A DNA stretch of 6,772 nt from Gammaproteobacteria bacterium (GTDB taxonomy: Bacteria > Pseudomonadota > Gammaproteobacteria > Nitrosococcales > Methylophagaceae): NCBI GenBank assembly GCA_003645385.1, contig QNEY01000092.1, positions 1-6,772 on the forward strand, written 5' to 3'. Every line of letters starts with the position of its first letter. Position 1 is the first letter of the stretch. Positions 1 to 6,772 of this stretch are shown piece by piece. The notes under the pieces are model-generated. The model worked only from the letters and a program-made list of their open reading frames with translations, did no database searches and was not told the origin of the DNA. A program made the translations under genes and the position numbers.

Positions 1-1171
1 CCGCTTCTTCTTCATTACCAAACAACAACAAACCCACTCCAGTGGCATGTATTGGATTTCGTACCACATCTACTAAACCACCTACATGCTGGGGCATACC
101 TAGCCGAACAGGAAGATGAAATACCTCCTCAGCTAATTCAATCACCCCTTCCATCTTGGAGCTTCCGCCAGTGAGTACAACTCCAGCTGCCAACAACTCC
201 TCAAATCCACTTCGGCGTAACTCCGCCTGTATTAACATCAATAATTCTTCATAACGTGGTTCAACAACTTCTGCTAGAGTTTGTCTGGCTAGTTGTCGTG
301 GTGGTCGCTCACCTACACTTGGCACTTCAATCGTTTCATCTTCACGTGCTAGCTGTGTCAATGCACAGGCATATTTCATCTTAATTTCTTCAGCATATTG
401 AGTAGGCGTTCGCAATGCGACAGCAATATCATTGGTAACCTGATCGCCCGCAATTGGAATTACCGCTGTATGCCGTATTGCACCATCAACAAATACTGCG
501 ATATCTGTAGTGCCACCACCTATGTCTACTAAGCACACCCCTAATTCTTTTTCGTCGTGCTCAAGTACTGAATAACTTGATGCCATTTGCTCGAGAATGA
601 TGCCATCCACAGTTAGACCACAACGTTCAATACATTTAGATATATTCTGTGCAGCGCTGACTGCTCCTGTAATAAGATGAACTTTTGCTTCGAGACGTAC
701 ACCAGACATACCAATCGGTTCACGAATTCCTTCTTGATTATCAATAATGTATTCCTGCGGCATCACATGTAGTAGTTGCTGATCACCTGGAAAATGCACA
801 GCCTTTGCTGCATCCAATACCCGTTCAATATCACTTTGGGTTACTTCTTTGTCACGAATTGCTACTGTGCCGTGTGAATTCAGACTGCGAATATGACTTC
901 CTGCTATTCCGGCATAAACAGAGTGAATCTGGCAGCCTGCCATTAACTCTGCTTCTTCAACAGCACGTTGAATTGATTGCACGGTAGACTCGATATTGAC
1001 CACCACACCTTTTTTCATCCCACGGGCAGGGTGAGATCCAATGCCAATAATCTCTAGAGCCGGTTCATTTGGCCCTGCATTGAGAACTGGTGCGGCAACA
1101 ATTGCTACAACTTTCGATGTACCAATATCCAGGCCAACTATCAAATCTCTATCATTCTTCTTAGTCATCAT
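1..1171 (-). CDS. ftsA: Cell division protein FtsA (actin-like FtsZ membrane anchor), 3' end missing
   Basis: I translated this frame by hand: 390 uninterrupted codons from the ATG at 1171 to the window edge. FtsA is an actin-fold ATPase that binds the FtsZ C-terminal tail, anchors it to the inner membrane and signals to the late divisome. Visible motifs are the phosphate 1 loop near residues 12-19 (VGLDIGTS), the 1C subdomain after about residue 85, HVMPQEY around 135-141, the phosphate 2 loop VDIGGGTTD at 215-223 with D216, EVPSVG and RPPR near 290-300, and the adenosine motif LTGGSS at 333-338. E. coli FtsA has 420 residues, so roughly 30 are missing here, including the C-terminal amphipathic membrane-targeting helix. 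The start is a tandem ATG ATG; the first ATG overlaps the ftsQ stop (ATGA, 4 nt). No good Shine-Dalgarno precedes it, so translation is probably coupled to ftsQ. The identity is secure. Confidence 0.97.
   Translation of the reverse strand, partial: MMTKKNDRDLIVGLDIGTSKVVAIVAAPVLNAGPNEPALEIIGIGSHPARGMKKGVVVNIESTVQSIQRAVEEAELMAGCQIHSVYAGIAGSHIRSLNSHGTVAIRDKEVTQSDIERVLDAAKAVHFPGDQQLLHVMPQEYIIDNQEGIREPIGMSGVRLEAKVHLITGAVSAAQNISKCIERCGLTVDGIILEQMASSYSVLEHDEKELGVCLVDIGGGTTDIAVFVDGAIRHTAVIPIAGDQVTNDIAVALRTPTQYAEEIKMKYACALTQLAREDETIEVPSVGERPPRQLARQTLAEVVEPRYEELLMLIQAELRRSGFEELLAAGVVLTGGSSKMEGVIELAEEVFHLPVRLGMPQHVGGLVDVVRNPIHATGVGLLLFGNEEEA
1166..1171 (-). promoter_or_regulatory. ftsQ stop / ftsA tandem-ATG start overlap, probable translational coupling
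   Basis: The bases read ATGATG on the minus strand. The first ATG opens ftsA and its last two bases begin the ftsQ TGA stop; the second ATG is in frame with the first. The preceding stretch (1172-1182) has only GGA-like matches to a Shine-Dalgarno, unlike the GGAGG sites before murC, murB and ftsQ. I infer that ribosomes finishing ftsQ restart here. Confidence 0.6.
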
Positions 1172-1947
1172 ACCGTTCCGTTAAAATCAGGTTTTTGCCC
1201 CTGTTTCCAAATCACTGACAAACCATTTGTATATCGCATATCCATTTCTGCAATCTGTGATTCAAATTGATTCAATCCGCTTTGAAATACCATTACAAAT
1301 CGTTTGAAACGCTGTTCACTATCAGCACGTCCAAGCAACACTTTCATACCATTGCTCAATGTCATGCTCCAAGCACGGCGTTCATCCATGCTTAAGTTCT
1401 TAATCGTTAAATTATTGCCATTCAATACTTTGCTCATTTGCTGATAGCGCTTGGCAACCACTGCATGACTATTTTGTGGGCCTTGTAACACTGCCAAACC
1501 TTTTGGAAATGTTGTCTTAGGTGAATAAAATGTTTCACCTTTAATATTGACTAAGGCTTTATCTCCCCACTGTGCAACAGCTACCTGTTCTTCAACTATT
1601 AAATGCAAGCTATCTGGCCACACCCTTCTGACTTGTATTTGTTTGACCCAAGGCAGCGCCTCACCAGCTGTCCGTATCCCTGCGACATCTACACTCACAA
1701 AGCTGCCTCGCGCATAAGGGCTGACTGCAGCAACTAATACAGCTTTATCAACATGAATAAATTCACCTTCGACAGTGACATGTACTATTGGCAAAGTGTC
1801 ATCCTGTTGTAAGTAAACACTACTTGTAATAACCATTCCTAAGGCAACTACCACTACAACATGGCGAAAAATCTGCTGCCATGCAACAGGTTGCTGTTCT
1901 CTACGCACAGGCTTACGAGTAGCGCCTCGTTTTGTTCTTTTGACCAT
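1168..1947 (-). CDS. ftsQ: Cell division protein FtsQ (divisome bitopic membrane protein)
   Basis: Encodes 259 residues (E. coli FtsQ has 276). FtsQ is a single-pass inner membrane protein that links early divisome proteins to FtsB/FtsL and restrains the FtsW-FtsI synthase. Seen here: a strongly basic cytoplasmic N-terminus (residues 1-17, K/R-rich), one transmembrane helix at about 29-46 that includes a run of five valines, then a POTRA domain at about 52-122 with the characteristic stretch WVKQIQVRRVWPDSL at 100-114. The beta domain follows and ends in MDMRYTNGLSV near 235-245, which matches the family's D-x-R-Y-x-N-G signature. I chose the ATG at 1947 because GGAGG lies 10 nt upstream and the A overlaps the ddlB stop (TAATG). 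An in-frame TTG at 1986 would add 13 residues and extend 40 nt into ddlB, which is less likely. The 3' end overlaps ftsA by 4 nt. FtsQ sequences diverge strongly, but context and architecture leave little doubt. Confidence 0.95.
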   Translation of the reverse strand: MVKRTKRGATRKPVRREQQPVAWQQIFRHVVVVVALGMVITSSVYLQQDDTLPIVHVTVEGEFIHVDKAVLVAAVSPYARGSFVSVDVAGIRTAGEALPWVKQIQVRRVWPDSLHLIVEEQVAVAQWGDKALVNIKGETFYSPKTTFPKGLAVLQGPQNSHAVVAKRYQQMSKVLNGNNLTIKNLSMDERRAWSMTLSNGMKVLLGRADSEQRFKRFVMVFQSGLNQFESQIAEMDMRYTNGLSVIWKQGQKPDFNGTV

Positions 1948-2879
1948 TACTTGGCAACCTCCATCGTGGTTTCCAAAATTTTCCAAACCAGATCGTCAAA
2001 ACTCAAACCAGCCTGCTTGGCAGCCATAGGAACCAAACTGTGATCCGTCATACCTGGAACACTATTGGCTTCAAGCAAATAAAATTGGCCAGATTTATCT
2101 CGCATAAAATCGACTCGTCCCCAACCCTTCATACGTAGACCATTGAATGCCTCTATAGCAATCTTCTTACAGTATTCTTCATCTTGATTATTCAAACCAC
2201 ATGGGCACAAATATTCAGTCGTATCAGCTTGATATTTAGCTTCAAAATCATAAAATTCATTCGGTGTTTTCAGCTTAATAACGGGCAATGCAGTTTGTCC
2301 AAGTACAGCAACGGTATATTCCTCGCCATCGATCCAGCGTTCAGCAATAACTTCTGCATCAAATTTCATTGCTAGCTCAATTGCATCTATCAACTCACTG
2401 ACAGAATTCACCTTGGACATACCAAGACTTGAACCTTCATTGACTGGCTTGATAAACAGCGGTAGACCTAGTCTTGACACCAACCCATCAACATCAGGCA
2501 CCTTTGTCACTTGTTCAAATACGGCTGTAGGCAAGCCTTGTTGTACCCATAAATGCTTACTCAAAGTTTTATTTATCGATAAGGCGGAGCCAGTGATATC
2601 ACTACCGGTATAAGGAATTGCCAATGATTGTAATACGCCTTGTATTTCACCATCTTCACCACCACGACCATGTAACATTACAAATGCACGGTCATAATTG
2701 GATGAATGTAATTGCTTACATAGTGTTAGATCTACATCTACTTTAGATGCATCAACACCTTGCCTAATTAATGCACTTAAAACAGCTTCACCACTTGCAA
2801 GAGAAATATCACGTTCTGCTGAACGCCCTCCCATTAATACGGCCACTTTTCCAAAATCAGCTGCTGACTGAACTATCAT
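1947..2879 (-). CDS. ddlB: D-alanine--D-alanine ligase, DdlB type
   Basis: A cytoplasmic ATP-grasp enzyme of 310 residues (E. coli DdlB: 306) that joins two D-alanines using ATP, supplying the dipeptide that MurF adds to the peptidoglycan precursor. Seen: N-terminal VAVLMGGRSAERDISL at 12-27, where E22 corresponds to the substrate-binding Glu15 of E. coli DdlB; LHGRGGEDG at 69-77; the glycine-rich ATP-binding segment NEGSSLGMSKV at 147-157; the omega-loop FYDFEAKY at 209-216 with Y216; GWGRVDFM at 252-259 with R255 and D257; and LLEANSVPGMTDHSLVPM at 268-285 carrying the metal ligands E270 and N272, and S281. All expected catalytic residues are present. The ATG overlaps the murB stop by 4 nt (ATGA), and GGAGAG sits 5 nt upstream. 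Its place next to ftsQ is the usual one for ddlB. Confidence 0.97.
   Translation of the reverse strand: MIVQSAADFGKVAVLMGGRSAERDISLASGEAVLSALIRQGVDASKVDVDLTLCKQLHSSNYDRAFVMLHGRGGEDGEIQGVLQSLAIPYTGSDITGSALSINKTLSKHLWVQQGLPTAVFEQVTKVPDVDGLVSRLGLPLFIKPVNEGSSLGMSKVNSVSELIDAIELAMKFDAEVIAERWIDGEEYTVAVLGQTALPVIKLKTPNEFYDFEAKYQADTTEYLCPCGLNNQDEEYCKKIAIEAFNGLRMKGWGRVDFMRDKSGQFYLLEANSVPGMTDHSLVPMAAKQAGLSFDDLVWKILETTMEVAK
1958..1962 (-). promoter_or_regulatory. Ribosome binding site of ftsQ (GGAGG)
   Basis: GGAGG on the minus strand lies inside the last codons of ddlB, 10 nt before the ATG at 1947. It supports that ATG over the upstream in-frame TTG at 1986. The spacing is slightly long, and the TAATG stop/start overlap suggests reinitiation also contributes. 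Confidence 0.7.
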
Positions 2880-3766
2880 GCTGACTCTCCAACGATATGC
2901 ACTTCAGGTTGCAACTTCACCCCATGTGCTAGTTCAATCTTCTGTTGCACCAATAGAATCAGAGATTCAATATCAGCTGCAGTTGCAGTACCATCATTGA
3001 CTATAAAGTTAGCGTGCTTATTAGAGACATGTGCTCCACCTATGCTGAGGTTTTTCAAGCCACTACTTTCAATCAAACGACCTGCGAAGTCATTTTCTGG
3101 ATTACGAAATACTGATCCTGCACAAGGTTGGTTTGTTGGCTGGCTGATATTACGCTTCTTTAACAAGGTTTTGATTTGTGCTATTTCAGCTTCTGTATCG
3201 CCTTCAGTCAATTGTAATGATGCAGAAACAAACCACTCGCCAGTTGGTACTTCTACATGGCGATAGGAAACCTTAAAGTCTTCTGGTGTACGCTGTCTCA
3301 ATACTCCCTGACAATCAACTGTAGTTACTTCAGATACGAGTGACCATGTATCAGTCCCATGCGCACCTGCATTCATTGCCAATGCACCACCTAATGTTCC
3401 TGGAATTCCAGCCAAAAATGCTGCACCGGATAATCCTGAACGGGCAGCTTGTTTTGCTAATTTACTACAGTAAACGCCTACTTCTGAATAAATCGATTGT
3501 TCATGTACTTCCAAATTCTGTAATGTACCTGCAGTCGAAATTACAGTACCTGCAAAGCCACCATCGCGGACCAATAAATTACTGCCTAAACCTAGCCATA
3601 AAATCGGCTCAGCAACAGGTAGCTGTGATAAGAACACTGCCAAATCTTGTACATTACCAGGGCGGTATAAACGTTGGGCAATACCACCTACTCGCCATGA
3701 TGTATATTTAGCTAATGGTTCATTAATTAATAATTCACCCTGCAAATCATGGAATAAGACAACCAT
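2876..3766 (-). CDS. murB: UDP-N-acetylmuramate dehydrogenase MurB (short form)
   Basis: A cytoplasmic FAD enzyme that uses NADPH to reduce UDP-GlcNAc-enolpyruvate to UDP-MurNAc. It has 296 residues against about 342 in E. coli. Seen: the N-terminal family motif YTSWRVGG at 21-28; FAD-binding LGLGSNLLV at 58-66 and AGIPGTLGGALAMNAGAHG at 119-137; SYRH at 167-170 with R169 as the likely substrate/catalytic arginine; the catalytic serine S218 in CAGSVFRNP at 215-223; SGLKNLSIGGAHVSNKHANF at 235-254; and the catalytic glutamate E288 in LQPEVHIVG. The length and the direct run from the SYRH strand to the CAGSVF motif fit the type II MurB class (as in Staphylococcus aureus), which lacks the extra loop of E. 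coli MurB; this class call is inference. The ATG shares one base with the murC stop (TAATG), with GGAGG 9 nt upstream. Confidence 0.97.
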   Translation of the reverse strand: MVVLFHDLQGELLINEPLAKYTSWRVGGIAQRLYRPGNVQDLAVFLSQLPVAEPILWLGLGSNLLVRDGGFAGTVISTAGTLQNLEVHEQSIYSEVGVYCSKLAKQAARSGLSGAAFLAGIPGTLGGALAMNAGAHGTDTWSLVSEVTTVDCQGVLRQRTPEDFKVSYRHVEVPTGEWFVSASLQLTEGDTEAEIAQIKTLLKKRNISQPTNQPCAGSVFRNPENDFAGRLIESSGLKNLSIGGAHVSNKHANFIVNDGTATAADIESLILLVQQKIELAHGVKLQPEVHIVGESA

Positions 3767-5184
3767 TAGTTCTGCCCTCCCAATCGTGATTCCAGCTCAC
3801 GTACAGTAGTGCCAATATCACCAGCACCCATAACGAGCAACACATCATCATCAGCAAGCAATCCTGGCAAAATCTCAAATAAGGCTTTGTCACTCTCAGC
3901 AAACACCGGCTCAACCTGACCGCGTATACGAATTGCACGGCATAAGGCTTTGGAATCTGCTCCAGAAATTCGAGTTTCTCCTGCTGGATAAACTTCCATC
4001 ATCACTAACAGATCAACTCCAGATAACACTTGGGCAAAATCATCAAACAAGTCCCGAGTACGGCTATAACGATGTGGCTGAAACACCACCACTAAACGAC
4101 GATCTGGCCAGCTGGCACGTGTTGCTGCAATGGTTGCTGTAAGCTCTGTAGGGTGATGACCATAATCATCAATCAACAATACCTTACTAGTATTCACTGT
4201 CAGTTCGCCCATGATATTGAACCGACGCCCAATACCTGCAAAGTTATTTAATGCTACTTGACAGGCTTCTACTGATACACCTAGATTTCTAGCAATCGCC
4301 AATGCTGCTGTCGCATTTAATGCATTATGTAGACCCGGCATATTCAATGTAATTGTAAAATATTTATCTGCTTTTCTGTCTATAACTTTGAAATGACTAA
4401 TGCCTTCAGCCTGTTTCAGGTCTACTAATTGGAAATCGGCTTCATCAGTAGTGCCATAAGTCAAAACAGGTCGAGTAACCTCTGGCAATATCTCACAGAT
4501 AACCGGATCATCTATACACATAACAGCTAAGCCATAAAATGGCAGATGATGTAAAAACTCGATAAAAGTAGCTTTTAACTTACCAAAACTTCCTTCGTAA
4601 GTAGCCATATGATCTTCATCAATATTGGTAACCACTGCGATCACTGGTTGTAGATATAAAAATGAAGCATCACTCTCATCTGCTTCAGCAACTAAATAGC
4701 GTCCACTACCCAAACGAGCGTTACTACCAGTACTATTTAATCGCCCTCCAATCACAAAAGTTGGGTCAAGCTCACCTTCACTTAATAGAGCTGCAATTAA
4801 ACTCGTTGTAGTTGTTTTGCCATGAGTTCCGGCAACTGCTATGCCATAACTAAAACGCATTAGCTCTGCTAGCATTTCTGCACGTGGCACCACTGGAATA
4901 CGTTGTTCTCTTGCTGTTTGTAGTTCTGGATTGTCTTCTTTGACTGCAGTCGATACTACGACTACATCAGCATTTGTCAGATATTGAGCATCATGGCCAA
5001 TCATCACTGTTGCACCCAGATCACGTAGATGCTGGGTTAATGCATTTTCTCGTAAATCGGAGCCTGAAACCTGATAGCCCAAGTTAAGCAATACTTCTGC
5101 GATTCCACCCATACCAACACCACCAATACCGATGAAATGGATGCGTTTAACGCGGCTTTGCATTGCTGAGGTTAGCTTATCCAT
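3766..5184 (-). CDS. murC: UDP-N-acetylmuramate--L-alanine ligase MurC
   Basis: The first Mur ligase, a cytoplasmic ATP-dependent enzyme that attaches L-alanine to UDP-MurNAc, the product of the next gene, murB. It has 472 residues (E. coli 491). Seen: the N-terminal Rossmann-like UDP-binding motif HFIGIGGVGMGG at 16-27; the ATP P-loop AGTHGKTTTT at 118-127; EADESDASF at 167-175; NIDEDHM at 187-193; LHNALNA at 285-291, the Mur ligase H-N motif; DDYGHHP at 339-345; QPHRYSRT at 369-376, characteristic of MurC; and GAGDIG at 453-458 near the C-terminus. All three ligase domains are complete. The frame is open back to an ATG at 5283, but the extra 33 residues would lie inside murG and have no family resemblance. 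The ATG at 5184 has GGAGG 6 nt upstream and overlaps the murG stop by 8 nt. Another ATG at 5163 is possible but has no comparable ribosome site. Confidence 0.97.
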   Translation of the reverse strand: MDKLTSAMQSRVKRIHFIGIGGVGMGGIAEVLLNLGYQVSGSDLRENALTQHLRDLGATVMIGHDAQYLTNADVVVVSTAVKEDNPELQTAREQRIPVVPRAEMLAELMRFSYGIAVAGTHGKTTTTSLIAALLSEGELDPTFVIGGRLNSTGSNARLGSGRYLVAEADESDASFLYLQPVIAVVTNIDEDHMATYEGSFGKLKATFIEFLHHLPFYGLAVMCIDDPVICEILPEVTRPVLTYGTTDEADFQLVDLKQAEGISHFKVIDRKADKYFTITLNMPGLHNALNATAALAIARNLGVSVEACQVALNNFAGIGRRFNIMGELTVNTSKVLLIDDYGHHPTELTATIAATRASWPDRRLVVVFQPHRYSRTRDLFDDFAQVLSGVDLLVMMEVYPAGETRISGADSKALCRAIRIRGQVEPVFAESDKALFEILPGLLADDDVLLVMGAGDIGTTVRELESRLGGQN

Positions 5185-6256
5185 TGCAAACCTCCATACA
5201 GACATCTGCAATAGTCTGTGCTGCTGAAGTTTTAGAATGACTTCGTGCTGCATTTGCCATCTCAAGCAAATGTTGTCGATCACTACTTAAATGACTAATT
5301 TGTTCTGCCAGCTGTTCTGGAGTGAGTTCACACTCATTGATAAGGTGGGCGGCACCAACAGTTACTAATGCAGCAGCATTATGTGCCTGATGATCATCAA
5401 CTGCATGTGGATACGGTACTAAAATCGCAGCTAACCCAGCTGCTTCAAGCTCTGCAAGTGTTAATGCTCCTGCACGACAAATAACGAGATCAGCCCAATT
5501 ATATGCTTCTGCCATATCACTGATGAAAGCATTCACTTGCGCTGCTACCCCAGCTTTATCATATGCATGCCGGCAATCGCTAATGTGTTTCTGGCCACAT
5601 TGATGTTTTACCCGAGGACGCTGCTGTTCATCTATCAAAGCTAAAGCCTGTGGCAATACAGTATTCAGTGCTCGTGCACCAAGACTACCGCCCAAGACTA
5701 ATAGATTAATCGGTTGATTTCGATCAGCAAACCGTTGTTTAGGTTCTGGTAATGCTTCAATGTCAGCTCTCACTGGATTTCCTACCCATCGTGCAGCCAC
5801 TGATTTATCAAAACTGTTTGGGAACCCTTCCAATACACGTTTAGCGACATGGGTAAGCAAACGATTTGTTAAACCTGGAATCGCATTTTGCTCATGAATC
5901 ACTACTGGTTTTCTCAATAACCATGCAGCTACGCCACCTGGACCAGAAGCAAAGCCACCTAAACCTAACACCATATCTGGCCTGATTTCTCTCATTGCTG
6001 TTAAGGCCTCTATTACAGCCTTGAGCAATCTGAATGGTGCCAATACCCAACCTAACAATCCATTACCACGTAGACCTTGTACGCTAATCACAGTGAGTGG
6101 ATAGCCTGCCTCAGGTACTAATCGGGCTTCAATCCCTTTTTCTGTACCCATCCAGAAAATATCAATACCACGTTGTTGCAACACGTTAGCAACTGCTAAT
6201 GCCGGAAATACATGGCCGCCAGTACCACCTGCCATAATCATTATCCGTGACATCAT
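5177..6256 (-). CDS. murG: MurG, lipid II-forming GlcNAc transferase
   Basis: A peripheral inner-membrane GT-B glycosyltransferase (family GT28) of 359 residues, close to the 355 of E. coli. It transfers GlcNAc from UDP-GlcNAc to lipid I, making lipid II. Seen: the first glycine loop AGGTGGHVFPAL at 9-20; the second GLGGFASGPGG at 98-108; the acceptor-side motif HEQNAIPGLTNR at 121-132; VGNPVR at 158-163; the C-terminal domain loop LGGSLGARALN at 188-198; FISDMAEAYNWADLVICRAG at 244-263, with the R-A-G turn of the UDP-GlcNAc pocket; and PYPHAVDDHQAHNA at 281-294. All signature loops are intact. The gene starts with tandem ATG codons. The first overlaps the ftsW stop (ATGA, 4 nt) and has GAGGG upstream at 6264-6268, about 7 nt away. 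Its 3' end overlaps murC by 8 nt. MurG makes the lipid II that FtsW polymerises. Confidence 0.98.
   Translation of the reverse strand: MMSRIMIMAGGTGGHVFPALAVANVLQQRGIDIFWMGTEKGIEARLVPEAGYPLTVISVQGLRGNGLLGWVLAPFRLLKAVIEALTAMREIRPDMVLGLGGFASGPGGVAAWLLRKPVVIHEQNAIPGLTNRLLTHVAKRVLEGFPNSFDKSVAARWVGNPVRADIEALPEPKQRFADRNQPINLLVLGGSLGARALNTVLPQALALIDEQQRPRVKHQCGQKHISDCRHAYDKAGVAAQVNAFISDMAEAYNWADLVICRAGALTLAELEAAGLAAILVPYPHAVDDHQAHNAAALVTVGAAHLINECELTPEQLAEQISHLSSDRQHLLEMANAARSHSKTSAAQTIADVCMEVCNG
5191..5195 (-). promoter_or_regulatory. Ribosome binding site of murC (GGAGG)
   Basis: A consensus GGAGG on the minus strand, 6 nt before the ATG at 5184 and within the last codons of murG. It fixes the murC start and argues against the longer in-frame start at 5283. 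Confidence 0.85.
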
Positions 6257-6772
6257 CGCTTCACCCTCACGGCCGACTGTTCAGGGAAACGAGTTTCAAG
6301 ATCAACACGAAACAATAAGGCAATTGATATACATACCAACACCAAGCTACTGCCACCGTAGCTCATCAATGGCAAAGTTAAACCTTTAGTTGGCAATGCT
6401 CCCATGTTCACGCCCATATTTACGCAAGCCTGAATACCGAGCCAGATCCCAATTCCATAGGCTATTTGTGAACCAAATACCTGACCTGACATTTCAGCTG
6501 CCCGCCCAATTGCTAAAGCCCGCCAAATAAATATGAAAAATAAAACCAGGACACTCATTGCACCCATCAAGCCAAGCTCTTCTGCCAAAATGGAATACAA
6601 AAAGTCGGTGTGGGCTTCAGGTAAATAAAATAATTTCTGCATACTGCTGCCTAAACCTACACCTAGCCAATCACCTCGGCCAAAAGCGATCAATGCTTGT
6701 GTGAGTTGAAAGCCACTACCAAATGGATCAGCCCAAGGGTCCATAAAACTTTGTAAACGCTGCATCCGATAC
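6253..6772 (-). CDS. ftsW: Septal peptidoglycan glycosyltransferase FtsW, C-terminal part only
   Basis: The frame is open through the window edge, so the first part of the gene is outside. About 172 codons are visible, under half of a typical FtsW (about 400 residues). FtsW is a SEDS-family multi-pass membrane protein that polymerises lipid II at the septum together with FtsI. Seen: the large periplasmic loop beginning YRMQRLQSFMDPW, then DPFGSGFQLTQALIAFGRG and LPEAHTDF. The aspartate of that last motif, at 6604-6606, corresponds to the essential SEDS aspartate (D297 in E. coli FtsW). Three transmembrane helices follow, separated by the conserved LPTKGLTLPLMSYGGSS, and a short basic cytoplasmic tail ends in RVKR. 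The ATG at 6765 is internal, since the conserved YR precedes it, and should not be taken as the start. The YGGSS and GFQLTQ wording and the murG neighbour favour FtsW over RodA. Confidence 0.96.
   Translation of the reverse strand, partial: YRMQRLQSFMDPWADPFGSGFQLTQALIAFGRGDWLGVGLGSSMQKLFYLPEAHTDFLYSILAEELGLMGAMSVLVLFFIFIWRALAIGRAAEMSGQVFGSQIAYGIGIWLGIQACVNMGVNMGALPTKGLTLPLMSYGGSSLVLVCISIALLFRVDLETRFPEQSAVRVKR

Noticed and set aside
209..273. Apparent shortening of FtsA relative to E. coli around the segment after EPRY.
   Set aside because: The difference is a few residues in a variable helix region between conserved EPRYEELL and AAGVVLTGG; the frame is intact, so it is ordinary family variation.
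805..987. A 60-codon plus-strand frame opposite ftsA.
   Set aside because: ftsA reads without interruption on the minus strand here with all family motifs; the plus-strand frame is a shadow.
1009..1016. A T-run on the plus strand (A-run in ftsA) considered as a terminator tail or a slippage site.
   Set aside because: It encodes Met-Lys-Lys-Gly in frame within ftsA, has no adjacent GC-rich hairpin, and the frame stays intact on both sides.
2997..3266. An 89-codon plus-strand open frame, also opposite murB.
   Set aside because: Same situation: a chance frame on the non-coding strand of a conserved gene, with unstructured, cysteine-rich nonsense-like composition.
3340..3711. A 123-codon open frame on the plus strand opposite murB.
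   Set aside because: It is antisense to a complete, motif-rich murB, has no ribosome site I can see, and its translation has no recognisable domain.
3747..3938. A 63-codon minus-strand frame in another phase at the murC/murB junction.
   Set aside because: It overlaps the conserved MurC C-terminus (GAGDIG region) and the murB start; no evidence for an extra gene.
1..6772. Possible hidden accessory system, mobile element, CRISPR array or RNA gene.
   Set aside because: The minus strand is fully occupied by seven conserved cell wall and division genes with no gaps. I saw no direct repeat arrays, terminal inverted repeats or tRNA-like structure. A computed repeat and RNA-family search would be needed to exclude small elements inside genes.

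Overview
This window is an internal piece of a bacterial division and cell wall (dcw) cluster. All seven genes lie on the minus strand, so transcription runs from high to low coordinates: ftsW (3' part), murG, murC, murB, ddlB, ftsQ, ftsA (5' part). The organism is most likely a gammaproteobacterium. The order ftsW-murG-murC-...-ddlB-ftsQ-ftsA and the protein motifs fit that class, and several motifs read very close to their Escherichia coli counterparts. The base composition looks moderately AT-rich by eye. murB sits between murC and ddlB, which is not the enterobacterial or pseudomonad arrangement, so a lineage outside those groups is suggested. I cannot name a genus.

Layout from transcriptional upstream to downstream: 6772-6253 holds the C-terminal part of the septal glycosyltransferase FtsW; 6256-5177 MurG; 5184-3766 MurC; 3766-2876 MurB; 2879-1947 DdlB; 1947-1168 FtsQ; 1171-1 FtsA, which runs off the window about 30 residues before its expected C-terminus. 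There is no intergenic DNA. The six junctions overlap by 4, 8, 1, 4, 1 and 4 nt respectively, so the genes almost certainly share a polycistronic transcript with translational coupling. I see no terminator, RNA gene, mobile element, CRISPR array or convincing internal promoter.

The products work in sequence. MurB and MurC finish UDP-MurNAc and add L-Ala, DdlB makes the D-Ala-D-Ala dipeptide, and MurG converts lipid I to lipid II at the inner membrane face. FtsW polymerises lipid II at the septum. FtsQ and FtsA are divisome scaffold and regulator proteins that recruit and activate that machinery, with FtsA tethering FtsZ to the membrane.

I looked for an undescribed system and did not find one. 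The noteworthy points are modest: the gapless overlapping organisation, the position and apparent short form of MurB, and an ftsA start with a poor ribosome binding site that is probably dependent on ftsQ translation. Two gene starts (murC and ftsQ) are easy to over-extend upstream.
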